The notes: generated from the letters alone by a model not told the origin. A DNA stretch of 6,590 bases from Alphaproteobacteria bacterium (GCA_015654715.1 JAATGK010000386.1:1-6590); one strand, 5' to 3'; shown: positions 1 through 5,393, numbered from the stretch's first letter. Numbers and translations are program-made.

Positions 1-858
1 ATTGCAATGTTCGCCTTCAGTCTCGCGCCGTCCTCGGCGTGGGACAAAACCGGTCACCAAGCCGTGGCACAAATCGCGGCGGCACGCCTGAGCCCGGCGG
101 CGGCGGGGGCGGTCACCGACCTGCTGGAGTCCAAAGACGCCATCACCGGCATGACCGACGTCGCTGCTTGGGCCGATCAGATCCGCTTCGGCCGCAAGGA
201 AACCGGGCCCTGGCATTACGTCGATATTCCGATTACCGCCGACGGCTACGACGCGGCGCGCGATTGCAAAGACGACGCTTGCGTGGTGGCGCAGATCACC
301 CGTGAAATCGCCATCGTAAAGGACAAGACACTGGCTAAGCCGGTGCGGGCCGAAGCGCTGAAGTTCCTGATCCATTTCGTCGGCGATATTCATCAGCCGC
401 TGCATTGCGCCGACAATAACGACAAGGGCGGTAACAAAGTCCAGATCATGGCGGGGTCGAAGACGACCAATTTGCATGCGGTGTGGGACAACGCGACGGT
501 GAACGCGATCGGCCCCGATGCGGCGACCATCGCCGCGACCCTGTCGTCGAAGATCACGCCGCAAATCGCGGCGGCGTGGTCGAACAGCACGCCGGAGCAA
601 TGGGCAAATGAATCCTTCCTGATCGCCAAGACGAAAATCTATCCCGCATTCCCGGGCACCGGCGGCACGCTGGTGCCGATCATCCTGCCGGACGGCTATC
701 CCGCCAGCGTCGGCCCCATCACGGCGATGCAACTGGCCAAGGCCGGCGTGCGGCTGGCGGCGGTGCTGAACGACGCATTGGGCGATACGATTGTGGTACC
801 GGCCGAGGCAACGCCGGCGGCACCTGCGCCCACCCCGGCACCCGTGCCGCAAAACTGA
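1..858 (+). CDS. S1/P1-family zinc-dependent nuclease, exported (5' end outside window)
   Basis: This is a phospholipase C/P1-type nuclease, a family that uses three zinc ions to cleave single-stranded DNA and RNA and to remove 3' phosphates outside the cytoplasm. Numbering from the ATG at base 7, all nine expected zinc ligands are visible: Trp12 (the mature N-terminus in this family), His17, Asp57 in WAD, His70 in WHY, His123, Asp127 and His133 in HFVGDIHQPLH, and His157 and Asp161 in NLHAVWD. The ligand spacings match P1 nuclease. A hydrophobic stretch ending Ser-Ser-Ala before Trp12 reads as the end of a signal peptide. From the ATG at 7 that signal would be only 11 residues, and the frame is open to base 1, so the true start is probably upstream. 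The C-terminus (about 268-283) is a Pro/Ala-rich tail. Cys87, Cys92 and Cys134 could form a disulfide after export. It converges with the acetyltransferase gene across 12 bases. The family call is secure; the natural substrate is unknown. Confidence 0.93.
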   Translation: MAMFAFSLAPSSAWDKTGHQAVAQIAAARLSPAAAGAVTDLLESKDAITGMTDVAAWADQIRFGRKETGPWHYVDIPITADGYDAARDCKDDACVVAQITREIAIVKDKTLAKPVRAEALKFLIHFVGDIHQPLHCADNNDKGGNKVQIMAGSKTTNLHAVWDNATVNAIGPDAATIAATLSSKITPQIAAAWSNSTPEQWANESFLIAKTKIYPAFPGTGGTLVPIILPDGYPASVGPITAMQLAKAGVRLAAVLNDALGDTIVVPAEATPAAPAPTPAPVPQN

Positions 859-870
859 GACAAGTGTCTG

Positions 871-1416
871 TCAGCCCGCCACCGGCGCGCCGCTGGCGCT
901 GACGGGGTGGTCGATGCGGGCGCGGCGGACTTCGCCTTTGATGGTCAGCATCGCGTTGTGCTGGGCGAGCGACAAGCCGAGCACGCGGTCGGGATCAACC
1001 GGACCGGGGAATTTGATGCGGCCGGGAGCGAGTCGCGCGAAACCGACGCGGACGTAATAGGGCTCGTCGCCGACCAGAATGATGGACGGATAGCCTTGGG
1101 CGCGCGCGGCCGCGATCGCGTGTTTCATCAAGGCAATGCCGATGCCGCGGCCGCGCAGTCCCGGCTGCACCGCGAGCGGCCCCAGCAGCAGCGATTTGTC
1201 CATGCCGATCGCCACCGGCCAGAAGCGGATCGAGCCGAGCACGTCCGGCCCATCAACGGCGACGAAGGAAAGGCCGGCCACCGGATCGACGCCCTCACGC
1301 AGACGATACGCCGACTTGGCATAGCGCCCGGGACCGAAACTGACGGCGTTCAAAAGCTCAACCAGCGGCGCGTCTTCGGCGCATTCCGGCCGAATCTGCC
1401 AGCTTGTATCGCTCAT
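871..1416 (-). CDS. GNAT family N-acetyltransferase (YhbS-like)
   Basis: A 181-residue GCN5-related N-acetyltransferase, expected to move an acetyl group from acetyl-CoA to an amine; the substrate cannot be read from sequence. Motif A is clear: GPLAV (79-83), then Q84 leading into RGRGIG (88-93), the acetyl-CoA pyrophosphate-binding loop. It is followed by a helix and then GDEPYY (116-121) with GF (125-126), the arrangement typical of the YhbS/COG3153 group. I chose the ATG at 1416 (MSDTSW). An in-frame TTG extends the frame to 1452, but that adds 12 unconserved-looking residues, while the ATG has a purine-rich GAAAG four bases upstream. The stop is TGA. It lies 42 bases downstream of the Nudix gene on the same strand, so the two are probably one transcript. 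It converges on the nuclease gene. Confidence 0.9.
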   Translation of the reverse strand: MSDTSWQIRPECAEDAPLVELLNAVSFGPGRYAKSAYRLREGVDPVAGLSFVAVDGPDVLGSIRFWPVAIGMDKSLLLGPLAVQPGLRGRGIGIALMKHAIAAARAQGYPSIILVGDEPYYVRVGFARLAPGRIKFPGPVDPDRVLGLSLAQHNAMLTIKGEVRRARIDHPVSASGAPVAG

Positions 1417-1458
1417 GGCGCTTTCGCTAACGGCAGCGCCCGGCAAATGCAAGGATTG

Positions 1459-1920
1459 TCACCAATTGCCGACCTGAGAAGCCTCGCCGAGGAGTTCCCG
1501 GAGACGGCGGCGGATCGCCGGACCGGTGCCCGGCGGCGGTTTGGCCGGATCGGTCAGCCGGACCTCACGGATTTCCCAGTTGGGCTTGAACACGAACACC
1601 GCCTCGCGCACCCGGTAGAGCAGAATCATGTTGGTCACCCACAGCCGGCGGCGAACGAACACGCCGAGTAGCTGCGGCGGCACCGATTGAGTCAGCCCAA
1701 TCTCCTCCCGCAATTCGCGGATGATGGTGGCAGCCGGCGGCTCGCCCCGCTTCACCGCGCCACCCGGAAACAGCCAGCCTGATTTGTAGGAATGGCGCAC
1801 CAGCACGACCCGACCCGCCTGTTCGACGATCGCCGCGGCGCCGACATCCATCGGCGTGAGCAGCATGGCGCGCACATGCGTTGCGACGATCAGCAGCAGT
1901 TTTTCGAAAAACCGGCGCAT
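1459..1920 (-). CDS. Nudix hydrolase
   Basis: A 153-residue Nudix protein, a family that hydrolyses nucleoside diphosphates linked to another moiety. The Nudix box G-x5-E-x7-REUxEExGU is complete at residues 54-76: Gly54, Glu60, Arg68-Glu69-Leu70, Glu72-Glu73, Gly75-Leu76. The metal-binding glutamates are therefore present and catalysis is expected. The box is preceded by the usual LFPGG strand-loop (50-54). The N-terminus, about 22 residues before the first beta strand, is basic and hydrophobic (FFEKLLLIVATHVRAMLL) and could be an amphipathic or membrane-touching helix; this is inference. The start is well supported: AGGAGG sits five bases before the ATG. It is the promoter-proximal gene of a pair with the GNAT gene and diverges from motA. 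The substrate is unknown; no RppH-, MutT- or ADP-ribose-specific signature was recognised. Confidence 0.93.
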   Translation of the reverse strand: MRRFFEKLLLIVATHVRAMLLTPMDVGAAAIVEQAGRVVLVRHSYKSGWLFPGGAVKRGEPPAATIIRELREEIGLTQSVPPQLLGVFVRRRLWVTNMILLYRVREAVFVFKPNWEIREVRLTDPAKPPPGTGPAIRRRLRELLGEASQVGNW

Positions 1921-1925
1921 GCGTT

Positions 1926-1931
1926 CCTCCT
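1926..1931 (-). promoter_or_regulatory. Shine-Dalgarno of the Nudix gene
   Basis: Read on the minus strand this is a perfect AGGAGG, with a five-base spacer (1921-1925) to the ATG at 1918-1920. It fixes the start of the Nudix gene and is the strongest ribosome-binding site in the window. Confidence 0.85.
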
Positions 1932-1986
1932 CATGAGGGCGTTAACCCGTGGTGCTGTCGGCGCCGCGCGACCAAAGCCGTGGGTT

Positions 1987-2001
1987 TGACCACGCTGGTC
2001 A
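1987..2001. repeat. Perfect spaced palindrome TGACCA-CGC-TGGTCA
   Basis: Six-base arms match perfectly around a three-base centre. The size and dyad symmetry suit a dimeric repressor or activator, and the position between two divergent genes fits an operator. No regulator gene lies next to it, so the binding protein is unknown. It could also be chance; the symmetry is fact, the function is inference. Confidence 0.4.
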
Positions 2002-2058
2002 GCACCCAACCGATCGCAATTAACCCCCTGGAAACCAACATCCACAGCCGCGGTGGGG

Positions 2059-2090
2059 TTTAGCCTGCGTTAAGCCATCACCGCGATAAT
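2059..2090 (+). promoter_or_regulatory. Putative CtrA-box promoter of motA
   Basis: TTTA (2059-2062), seven bases, then TTAA (2070-2073) followed by GCCAT matches the CtrA consensus TTAA-N7-TTAA(C) at seven of eight core positions. GATAAT at 2085-2090 resembles a -10 hexamer (five of six against TATAAT). A 17-base spacer would place the -35 at 2062-2067, inside the CtrA box, as in promoters where CtrA substitutes for a good -35. CtrA controls motility genes in many alphaproteobacteria, which suits motA downstream. A transcript from here would have a leader of about 20 bases. Confidence 0.45.
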
Positions 2091-2115
2091 CGGCCTCGCA
2101 CCTAGGGCGGGACTA

Positions 2116-2985
2116 ATGCTTCAGATCATAGGGCTCGTTGTCCTCTTTGTCTGCGTTTTCGGCGGGTTCCTGATCTCAGGCGGATCGCTTGGGTCGGTGA
2201 TCGAGGCTGCGCCGCACGAACTGCTGACGATTCTCGGGGCTGCGCTGGCGGCGCTGCTGATTGCCTCGTCGATGTATACGCTGAAAAAGGTCGGTGGCGA
2301 CTTCGGCAAGGTGATGAGCGGCCCGAAGTGGAAAACGAACGATTTCCGCGATCTGCTTTGCCTGTTGTTCCTGCTCACCAAGACAATGAAGCAAAAGGGC
2401 CTGATCGCGCTCGAAGCGCATATCGAAAAGCCCGAAGAGTCCTCGATCTTCAAGCGCTATCCCAAGATCTCCAAAGATCATTTCGCGCTCTCCTTCATCT
2501 GCGACACATTGCGCATGATGACCATGAGCCTGGAAGACCCGCTGCAAGTCGAGGCGGCGATGGAAAAGCAGCTCGAAAAGCACCACAACGAAGCGCTATC
2601 GACCGCCATGTCGTTGCAAAGCATGGCCGATGCGCTGCCGGCCCTCGGTATCGTTGCCGCCGTGCTCGGCGTGATTAAGACCATGGGCGCCATCTCGGAA
2701 CCGCCGGAAGTCTTGGGTCGCATGATTGGTTCCGCCCTGGTCGGTACCTTCATGGGTGTGTTCCTGGCTTACGGCATCGTTGGGCCGCTCGGCCAGCGCC
2801 TGAAGGCCATCGTCGACGAGGAATCGCTGTTCTATCACGTCATCCGCGACATCCTGGTCGCCCATCTGCACGGCAATGCGGCGCAGGTGTCGGTCGAAAT
2901 CGGCCGCGGCAGCGTGCCGAGCGAGTCACAACCCACCTTCCAGGAACTGGAAGAGCAGATCAACAACATCCCGAAGGTGGAGTAG
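2116..2985 (+). CDS. motA: Flagellar motor stator protein MotA
   Basis: MotA is the inner-membrane stator subunit that, with MotB, forms the proton channel and pushes on FliG in the rotor. The 289-residue length is typical. Four membrane segments are visible at about 2-20, 34-54, 172-192 and 202-226, with a large cytoplasmic loop (about 60-170). By alignment from memory with E. coli MotA, Pro175 and Pro224 match the functional prolines 173 and 222, and Glu100 in LIALEAHIEKPEES matches the FliG-facing Glu98. Lys92 sits at the Arg90 position, a charge-preserving change. The tail (273-289) keeps the PTFQELEEQI motif of the family. The ATG is preceded by AGGGCGGGA, a moderate ribosome-binding site. 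No motB follows: the next gene is convergent and unrelated. A CtrA-like promoter lies upstream and a hairpin terminator downstream, suggesting a single-gene transcript. Confidence 0.96.
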   Translation: MLQIIGLVVLFVCVFGGFLISGGSLGSVIEAAPHELLTILGAALAALLIASSMYTLKKVGGDFGKVMSGPKWKTNDFRDLLCLLFLLTKTMKQKGLIALEAHIEKPEESSIFKRYPKISKDHFALSFICDTLRMMTMSLEDPLQVEAAMEKQLEKHHNEALSTAMSLQSMADALPALGIVAAVLGVIKTMGAISEPPEVLGRMIGSALVGTFMGVFLAYGIVGPLGQRLKAIVDEESLFYHVIRDILVAHLHGNAAQVSVEIGRGSVPSESQPTFQELEEQINNIPKVE

Positions 2986-2997
2986 GACTGGCGGATT

Positions 2998-3031
2998 GCG
3001 AATAGGGATTAGCTATTCGCGTTTTGCTTTT
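2998..3031 (+). terminator. Rho-independent terminator of motA
   Basis: GCGAATAG (2998-3005) and CTATTCGC (3013-3020) form a perfect eight-base stem with a seven-base loop, followed at once by GTTTTGCTTTT (3021-3031). It starts 12 bases after the motA stop. The T-rich tract lies only on the plus-strand side, so it should act on motA. The stem includes the stop codon and last codons of the convergent membrane-protein gene. Confidence 0.7.
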
Positions 3032-3191
3032 CTTCCGACAGCGACACGAAAAATGTCGCCAGCCCGCCGGCCAGGACGCCGAGCGGGATCGCCAACAAGA
3101 TGTCGGTGTCGGTGCCGAGCACCACGATCGAGGTCACGATCATGCCGGTGATTTGCGCAAACTTCGGAAACTGCATCGCGGACCGCTTCAT
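3009..3191 (-). CDS. Small two-helix membrane protein, unknown function
   Basis: I do not recognise this 60-residue protein. Two hydrophobic stretches, about 11-26 (AQITGMIVTSIVVLG) and 31-51 (ILLAIPLGVLAGGLATFFVSL), are separated by an acidic turn TDTD, so it should be a hairpin in the membrane with both ends on one side. The tail SEEKQNANS is polar. The frame stays open upstream to about 3341, but that extension overlaps the neighbouring gene and reads as Arg/Pro-rich out-of-frame sequence, so I start at the ATG at 3191. A second ATG five codons later (3176) is possible, and the ribosome-binding site is weak for both. It is last in a row of four minus-strand genes, 55 bases after the gene ending at 3247. 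Its 3' end lies within the motA terminator stem. The hydrophobic pattern supports a real gene; function is unknown. Confidence 0.65.
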   Translation of the reverse strand: MKRSAMQFPKFAQITGMIVTSIVVLGTDTDILLAIPLGVLAGGLATFFVSLSEEKQNANS

Positions 3192-3246
3192 GCCCACAAG
3201 CGTATGCCTGTCCCGGTTTGGCGCGAAGAAGATGCTTAAGAAAAGG

Positions 3247-3537
3247 TTAATCGGCCTCCTCGGCCGCGGGAGCGCCCGAGCGAGCGGCCGGGTCCTCGGA
3301 ATCGTGGGCATGGCCGATGGCGCGGCGCAGCTTGAGATCAAGCTTGCCGCAATCGAGCACCGCCTTGCCCTCGACCACCTCGATCACGGCCGTGCGCGGC
3401 ACGACGAAGTCGCCGGCGTTCTCGACATAGACGGTGAGCTCGCGGCCGTTGACGGCGCGCACGGCGCCGACCTTGACGTCGCCGTCGTGGACGAAGACGT
3501 CGTAGCCAGGTTCGATCTGGGTCAGGTAATTTTTCAT
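3247..3537 (-). CDS. Small beta-rich protein, paralog of the 3602-3847 product
   Basis: An unrecognised 96-residue soluble protein. Residues about 8-77 align with the product of the neighbouring gene at 3602-3847 with one single-residue gap and, by my hand count, about 31 identities in roughly 72 positions. Shared marks are the IExG start, DVxVxDG, GxVR, VExxGDFxxPRxxV, LxCxKL and IGHxH near the end. The pattern of short alternating hydrophobic strands with DG turns resembles PRC-barrel or DUF2171-like folds, but that is inference. It has no signal peptide or membrane segment. The last 18 or so residues form an Ala/Glu/Asp-rich tail absent from the paralog. The start ATG has only a weak upstream purine match. 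It is 64 bases downstream of its paralog and 55 bases upstream of the small membrane-protein gene on the same strand. Confidence 0.8.
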   Translation of the reverse strand: MKNYLTQIEPGYDVFVHDGDVKVGAVRAVNGRELTVYVENAGDFVVPRTAVIEVVEGKAVLDCGKLDLKLRRAIGHAHDSEDPAARSGAPAAEEAD

Positions 3538-3601
3538 GGCGCCAGCCTAGCCGATGTCCGCGCGGCCCGCCAAGACAAGAATGTTCTTTACGATCCGAGG
3601 C

Positions 3602-3847
3602 TTACTCAGCGTCAGGATCGTAAGTTTCGCCGTGCAAATGGCCGATCACGGCCCGCATCTCGATTGGCAATTTCTTGCAGATCAGTGTGATGGCGTTGTT
3701 GCCCGTCGCCTTTACGGTATCGCGCGGCAGCGTGAAATCGCCCTCGTCTTCGACAAACACGATGACGTCGCGCGTCGTGGCCCGCCGCACGTGCCCGATG
3801 ATGACTCCGTCGTCGACGTAGACGTCGTCGCCTGATTCGATTGCCAT
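3602..3847 (-). CDS. Small acidic beta-rich protein, paralog of the 3247-3537 product
   Basis: An unrecognised 81-residue acidic protein and the apparent tandem duplicate of the next gene downstream. Its sequence follows the same track: IESGDDVYVDDG, IGHVRR, VFVEDEGDFTLPRDTV, LICKKL, then RAVIGHLHGE. The conserved Gly-Asp-Phe-x-x-Pro-Arg and Ile-Gly-His-x-His motifs look like the core of the family. A PRC-barrel/DUF2171-like fold is a guess from strand and turn pattern. The start is secure: GGAGGA lies eight bases before the ATG. It follows the threonine ammonia-lyase gene by 105 bases on the same strand and may be transcribed with it. Nothing in the sequence gives a biochemical function; binding of a ligand or of RNA/protein surfaces are both open. 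Confidence 0.82.
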   Translation of the reverse strand: MAIESGDDVYVDDGVIIGHVRRATTRDVIVFVEDEGDFTLPRDTVKATGNNAITLICKKLPIEMRAVIGHLHGETYDPDAE

Positions 3848-3855
3848 CCGTGCGG

Positions 3856-3861
3856 TCCTCC
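3856..3861 (-). promoter_or_regulatory. Shine-Dalgarno of the 3602-3847 gene
   Basis: Minus-strand GGAGGA with an eight-base spacer (3848-3855) to the ATG at 3845-3847. It supports this small reading frame as a genuine translated gene. Confidence 0.75.
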
Positions 3862-3952
3862 AAGGTTAAGGCAGGCATCTTACGCACGTGAACCGTAACG
3901 GGACGTAAATCCTGCGCCCTATAGGGGAAACTGCGGATAAAGCAGCCGACGA

Positions 3953-5164
3953 TCACCCTTCGAGCTTGAATCCGGCGATTTCGAGCGTTTTGCGGATTTC
4001 GGCGGCGTGTTCGGCGTCGCGCGCCTCTACCGTCATGCCGAGATGAGCAAGCTTGGCGGAGGTGTCGGTCGCCATACGGTTGTGCGCGACCTCGAGGATA
4101 TTGCCGCCCGCGTCGCCGACCAGGGTCGCCACCTGAGCCAGGACGCCGGGGCGGTCGACGATCTTGACCACCAGCGACAGAATCCGGCCCTCGCGCGACA
4201 ACTCGCGCAAGATGACGTTGGAGAGCAGCCGCATGTCGACATTGCCGCCCGACAAGACCAGACCGACCTTCTTGCCCTTGAACAGATCAGGATAAGTCTC
4301 CACTGCGGCATAAGGCGCCGCACCGGCGCCTTCGACCAGCGTCTTTTCGATTTCGAGCAGTGCGGCGATGGCGTGTTCGACTTCGGCCTCGCCGACCAAA
4401 AGAATGTCCTTCACCAGCGCCCGCACCACCGCCACGGTCTTATCGCCCGGCTCCTTCACCGCAATGCCTTCGGCCATGCTTTGGCCGGAGCAGGGCAGCG
4501 TCTCGCCTTTGATCGCGTTGTACATCGACGGATAAGCGCGGGTTTGCACGCCGTAGATCTCGATCTCCGGTTTCAGCGCCTTGGCCGCGACCGCGACCCC
4601 CGCGATCAAGCCGCCACCGCCGACCGGCACCACCAGCGCATCGAGTTCGGGCGCCTTTTCCAGCATTTCGAGCGCCAACGTGCCCTGCCCTGCCATCACT
4701 TTGGGATCGTCGTAAGGATGCACGAAGACGAGATTCTCTTCCGCCGCAATCCGATGCGCGGCGGCGGCGGCTTCGGTCAGCACATTGCCTTCCAAGACGA
4801 CGCGGGCGCCAAACTTCTTAGTATGCGTAACCTTGGCGAACGGCGTGCCAAGCGGCATCACGATGGTGGCCGGAATGCCGAGGCGGCCGGCGTGATAAGC
4901 GACGCCTTGGGCGTGGTTGCCCGCCGACATCGCGATGACGCCGCGGGCGCGTTCCTCGGCCGACAACGACGCCAGCTTGTTGAGCGCGCCGCGTTCCTTG
5001 AACGACGCGGTGAATTGCAAATTCTCGAATTTGAGCCAGACCTCGGCCCCGGCGATCTCGGATAAGGTGCGCGACGGGCGCATCGGTGTGCGCTGCACAA
5101 CCCCGTCAATGACCTTGGCGGCGGCACGGACATCTTCAATCGTGATCGGCAACAACGCGGTCAT
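3953..5164 (-). CDS. ilvA: Threonine ammonia-lyase (threonine dehydratase) with C-terminal ACT domain
   Basis: A PLP enzyme of the tryptophan-synthase-beta fold that converts L-threonine to 2-oxobutanoate and ammonia, the first step toward isoleucine. It may also act on serine. In the 403 residues, SFKERGA holds the Schiff-base lysine Lys56, SAGNH gives Asn83, the glycine loop VGGGGL (181-186) binds the PLP phosphate, and LSGGN (304-308) supplies Ser305 near the pyridine nitrogen. A single ACT domain occupies about 329-403 (VKIVDRPGVLAQV then GGNILEVAHNR), suggesting allosteric control by an amino acid. Length and a single ACT domain fit the short TdcB-like class rather than the roughly 510-residue E. 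coli IlvA with its larger regulatory region, so ilvA is a conventional name here. At the start, GAGG touches the ATG with no spacer, and a palindromic element ends nine bases upstream. Two small unknown genes follow on the same strand. Confidence 0.94.
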   Translation of the reverse strand: MTALLPITIEDVRAAAKVIDGVVQRTPMRPSRTLSEIAGAEVWLKFENLQFTASFKERGALNKLASLSAEERARGVIAMSAGNHAQGVAYHAGRLGIPATIVMPLGTPFAKVTHTKKFGARVVLEGNVLTEAAAAAHRIAAEENLVFVHPYDDPKVMAGQGTLALEMLEKAPELDALVVPVGGGGLIAGVAVAAKALKPEIEIYGVQTRAYPSMYNAIKGETLPCSGQSMAEGIAVKEPGDKTVAVVRALVKDILLVGEAEVEHAIAALLEIEKTLVEGAGAAPYAAVETYPDLFKGKKVGLVLSGGNVDMRLLSNVILRELSREGRILSLVVKIVDRPGVLAQVATLVGDAGGNILEVAHNRMATDTSAKLAHLGMTVEARDAEHAAEIRKTLEIAGFKLEG

Positions 5165-5173
5165 CCTCGATGA

Positions 5174-5217
5174 GCGCTTTCAGGAAAAGTGGAAACGAGT
5201 TTTCCGTCCGAAAGCGC
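5174..5217. repeat. Palindromic intergenic element in the ammonia-lyase leader
   Basis: GCGCTTTC (5174-5181) and GAAAGCGC (5210-5217) are perfect eight-base inverted arms. Inside them GGAAAA (5183-5188) pairs with TTTTCC (5200-5205), giving a nested stem. The wording, with AAAAGTGGAAAC, GTTTTCCGTCCG and GCGACAAAA following the right arm, closely resembles dispersed intergenic palindromes I remember from Bradyrhizobium-type genomes, so it is probably one copy of a repeat family. In the ammonia-lyase mRNA the outer stem would end nine bases before the ATG. The arms are seen directly; repeat-family membership is from memory and unverified. Confidence 0.6.
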
Positions 5218-5353
5218 GACAAAAAAGAAACTTTCGCGAGATATGAGCCCGGCAGGCCGTCAAATCAATCGCCGTCCGCCGCATGGCCGCCAAGGACGTT
5301 TCACAACTGCGGTAGAATTGGCGCGCCTATGCCGCAGCGGGTGCGGGCACAAC

Positions 5354-5367
5354 CTATTCTAAAATAG
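5354..5367. repeat. Near-perfect palindrome CTATTCTAAAATAG
   Basis: Six of seven base pairs are symmetric in this AT-rich 14-mer, which stands out in GC-rich surroundings 26 bases before the radical SAM start codon. It overlaps TAAAAT (5360-5365), a possible -10 hexamer, though no good -35 lies at the right distance. It could be an operator or simply the AT-rich core of the promoter. Confidence 0.3.
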
Positions 5368-5393
5368 CGCCGCATTCTGGCGTTGGGGGGAGC

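Larger units (their letters stand above)
1921..2115. other. Divergent intergenic region between Nudix gene and motA
   Basis: This 195-base gap holds the start signals of two divergent genes. Visible elements are the Nudix ribosome-binding site (1926-1931), a 15-base spaced palindrome (1987-2001), TTAAC-type half-sites at 1942 and 2020, and the CtrA-like box with a -10-like hexamer (2059-2090). A longer imperfect stem is possible between GGTGCTG at 1951-1957 and CAGCACC at 2000-2006. No convincing sigma-70 promoter for the Nudix gene was found on the minus strand. No coding region is supported here. Confidence 0.7.
5165..5393. other. Divergent intergenic region between ammonia-lyase and radical SAM genes
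   Basis: This 229-base gap carries start signals for both flanking genes. Next to the ammonia-lyase start is a palindromic element (5174-5217) with an A-rich tail (5221-5230). A minus-strand TTGACG (5258-5263) looks like a -35 hexamer, but the best -10-like match, TATCTC (5238-5243), is only 14 bases away, so I do not call a promoter. On the plus side are a 14-base near-palindrome (5354-5367) and the GGGGGGAG ribosome-binding tract (5385-5392). I see no coding region here. Confidence 0.65.

Noticed and set aside
858..869. AGACA-AG-TGTCT between the convergent nuclease and acetyltransferase genes, as a possible terminator
   Set aside because: The two-base centre does not allow the full stem to form as a hairpin and there is no T-tract on either side.
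1417..1452. Upstream TTG start for the acetyltransferase
   Set aside because: It would add 12 residues with no support, while the ATG at 1416 has a purine-rich site in place.
907..1671. A 254-codon open frame on the plus strand
   Set aside because: It runs antisense across both the GNAT and Nudix genes, which have clear motifs. Its composition is low-complexity Arg/Ala/Asp/Glu/His.
3192..3341. N-terminal extension of the small membrane protein to 110 residues
   Set aside because: The extension overlaps the end of the gene at 3247-3537 and is Arg/Pro-rich, unlike the rest of the protein. An internal ATG at 3191 gives a coherent two-helix protein.
3577..3588. AAGAA-TG-TTCTT between the two paralog genes
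   Set aside because: The short AT-rich symmetry has too small a loop for a hairpin and no following T-run; no function can be assigned.
3100..3690. A 196-codon plus-strand frame over the small minus-strand genes
   Set aside because: The minus-strand frames here are supported by paralogy, a good ribosome-binding site and clean hydrophobic segments. The plus-strand product has no recognisable features.
3917..3926. Palindrome CCCTATAGGG between the ammonia-lyase and the first small paralog
   Set aside because: Ten perfect bases with no loop and no T-tract; neither a terminator nor a clear operator, so it may be chance.
4007..5065. A 352-codon open frame on the plus strand
   Set aside because: It is antisense to the ammonia-lyase gene. 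Its product is rich in Arg, His, Asp and Gln with no domain signature, the usual artefact of GC-rich codon bias.
5238..5263. Minus-strand TTGACG with TATCTC as a promoter for the ammonia-lyase
   Set aside because: The spacer is only 14 bases and the -10 match is three of six, so it is not a credible sigma-70 promoter as it stands.
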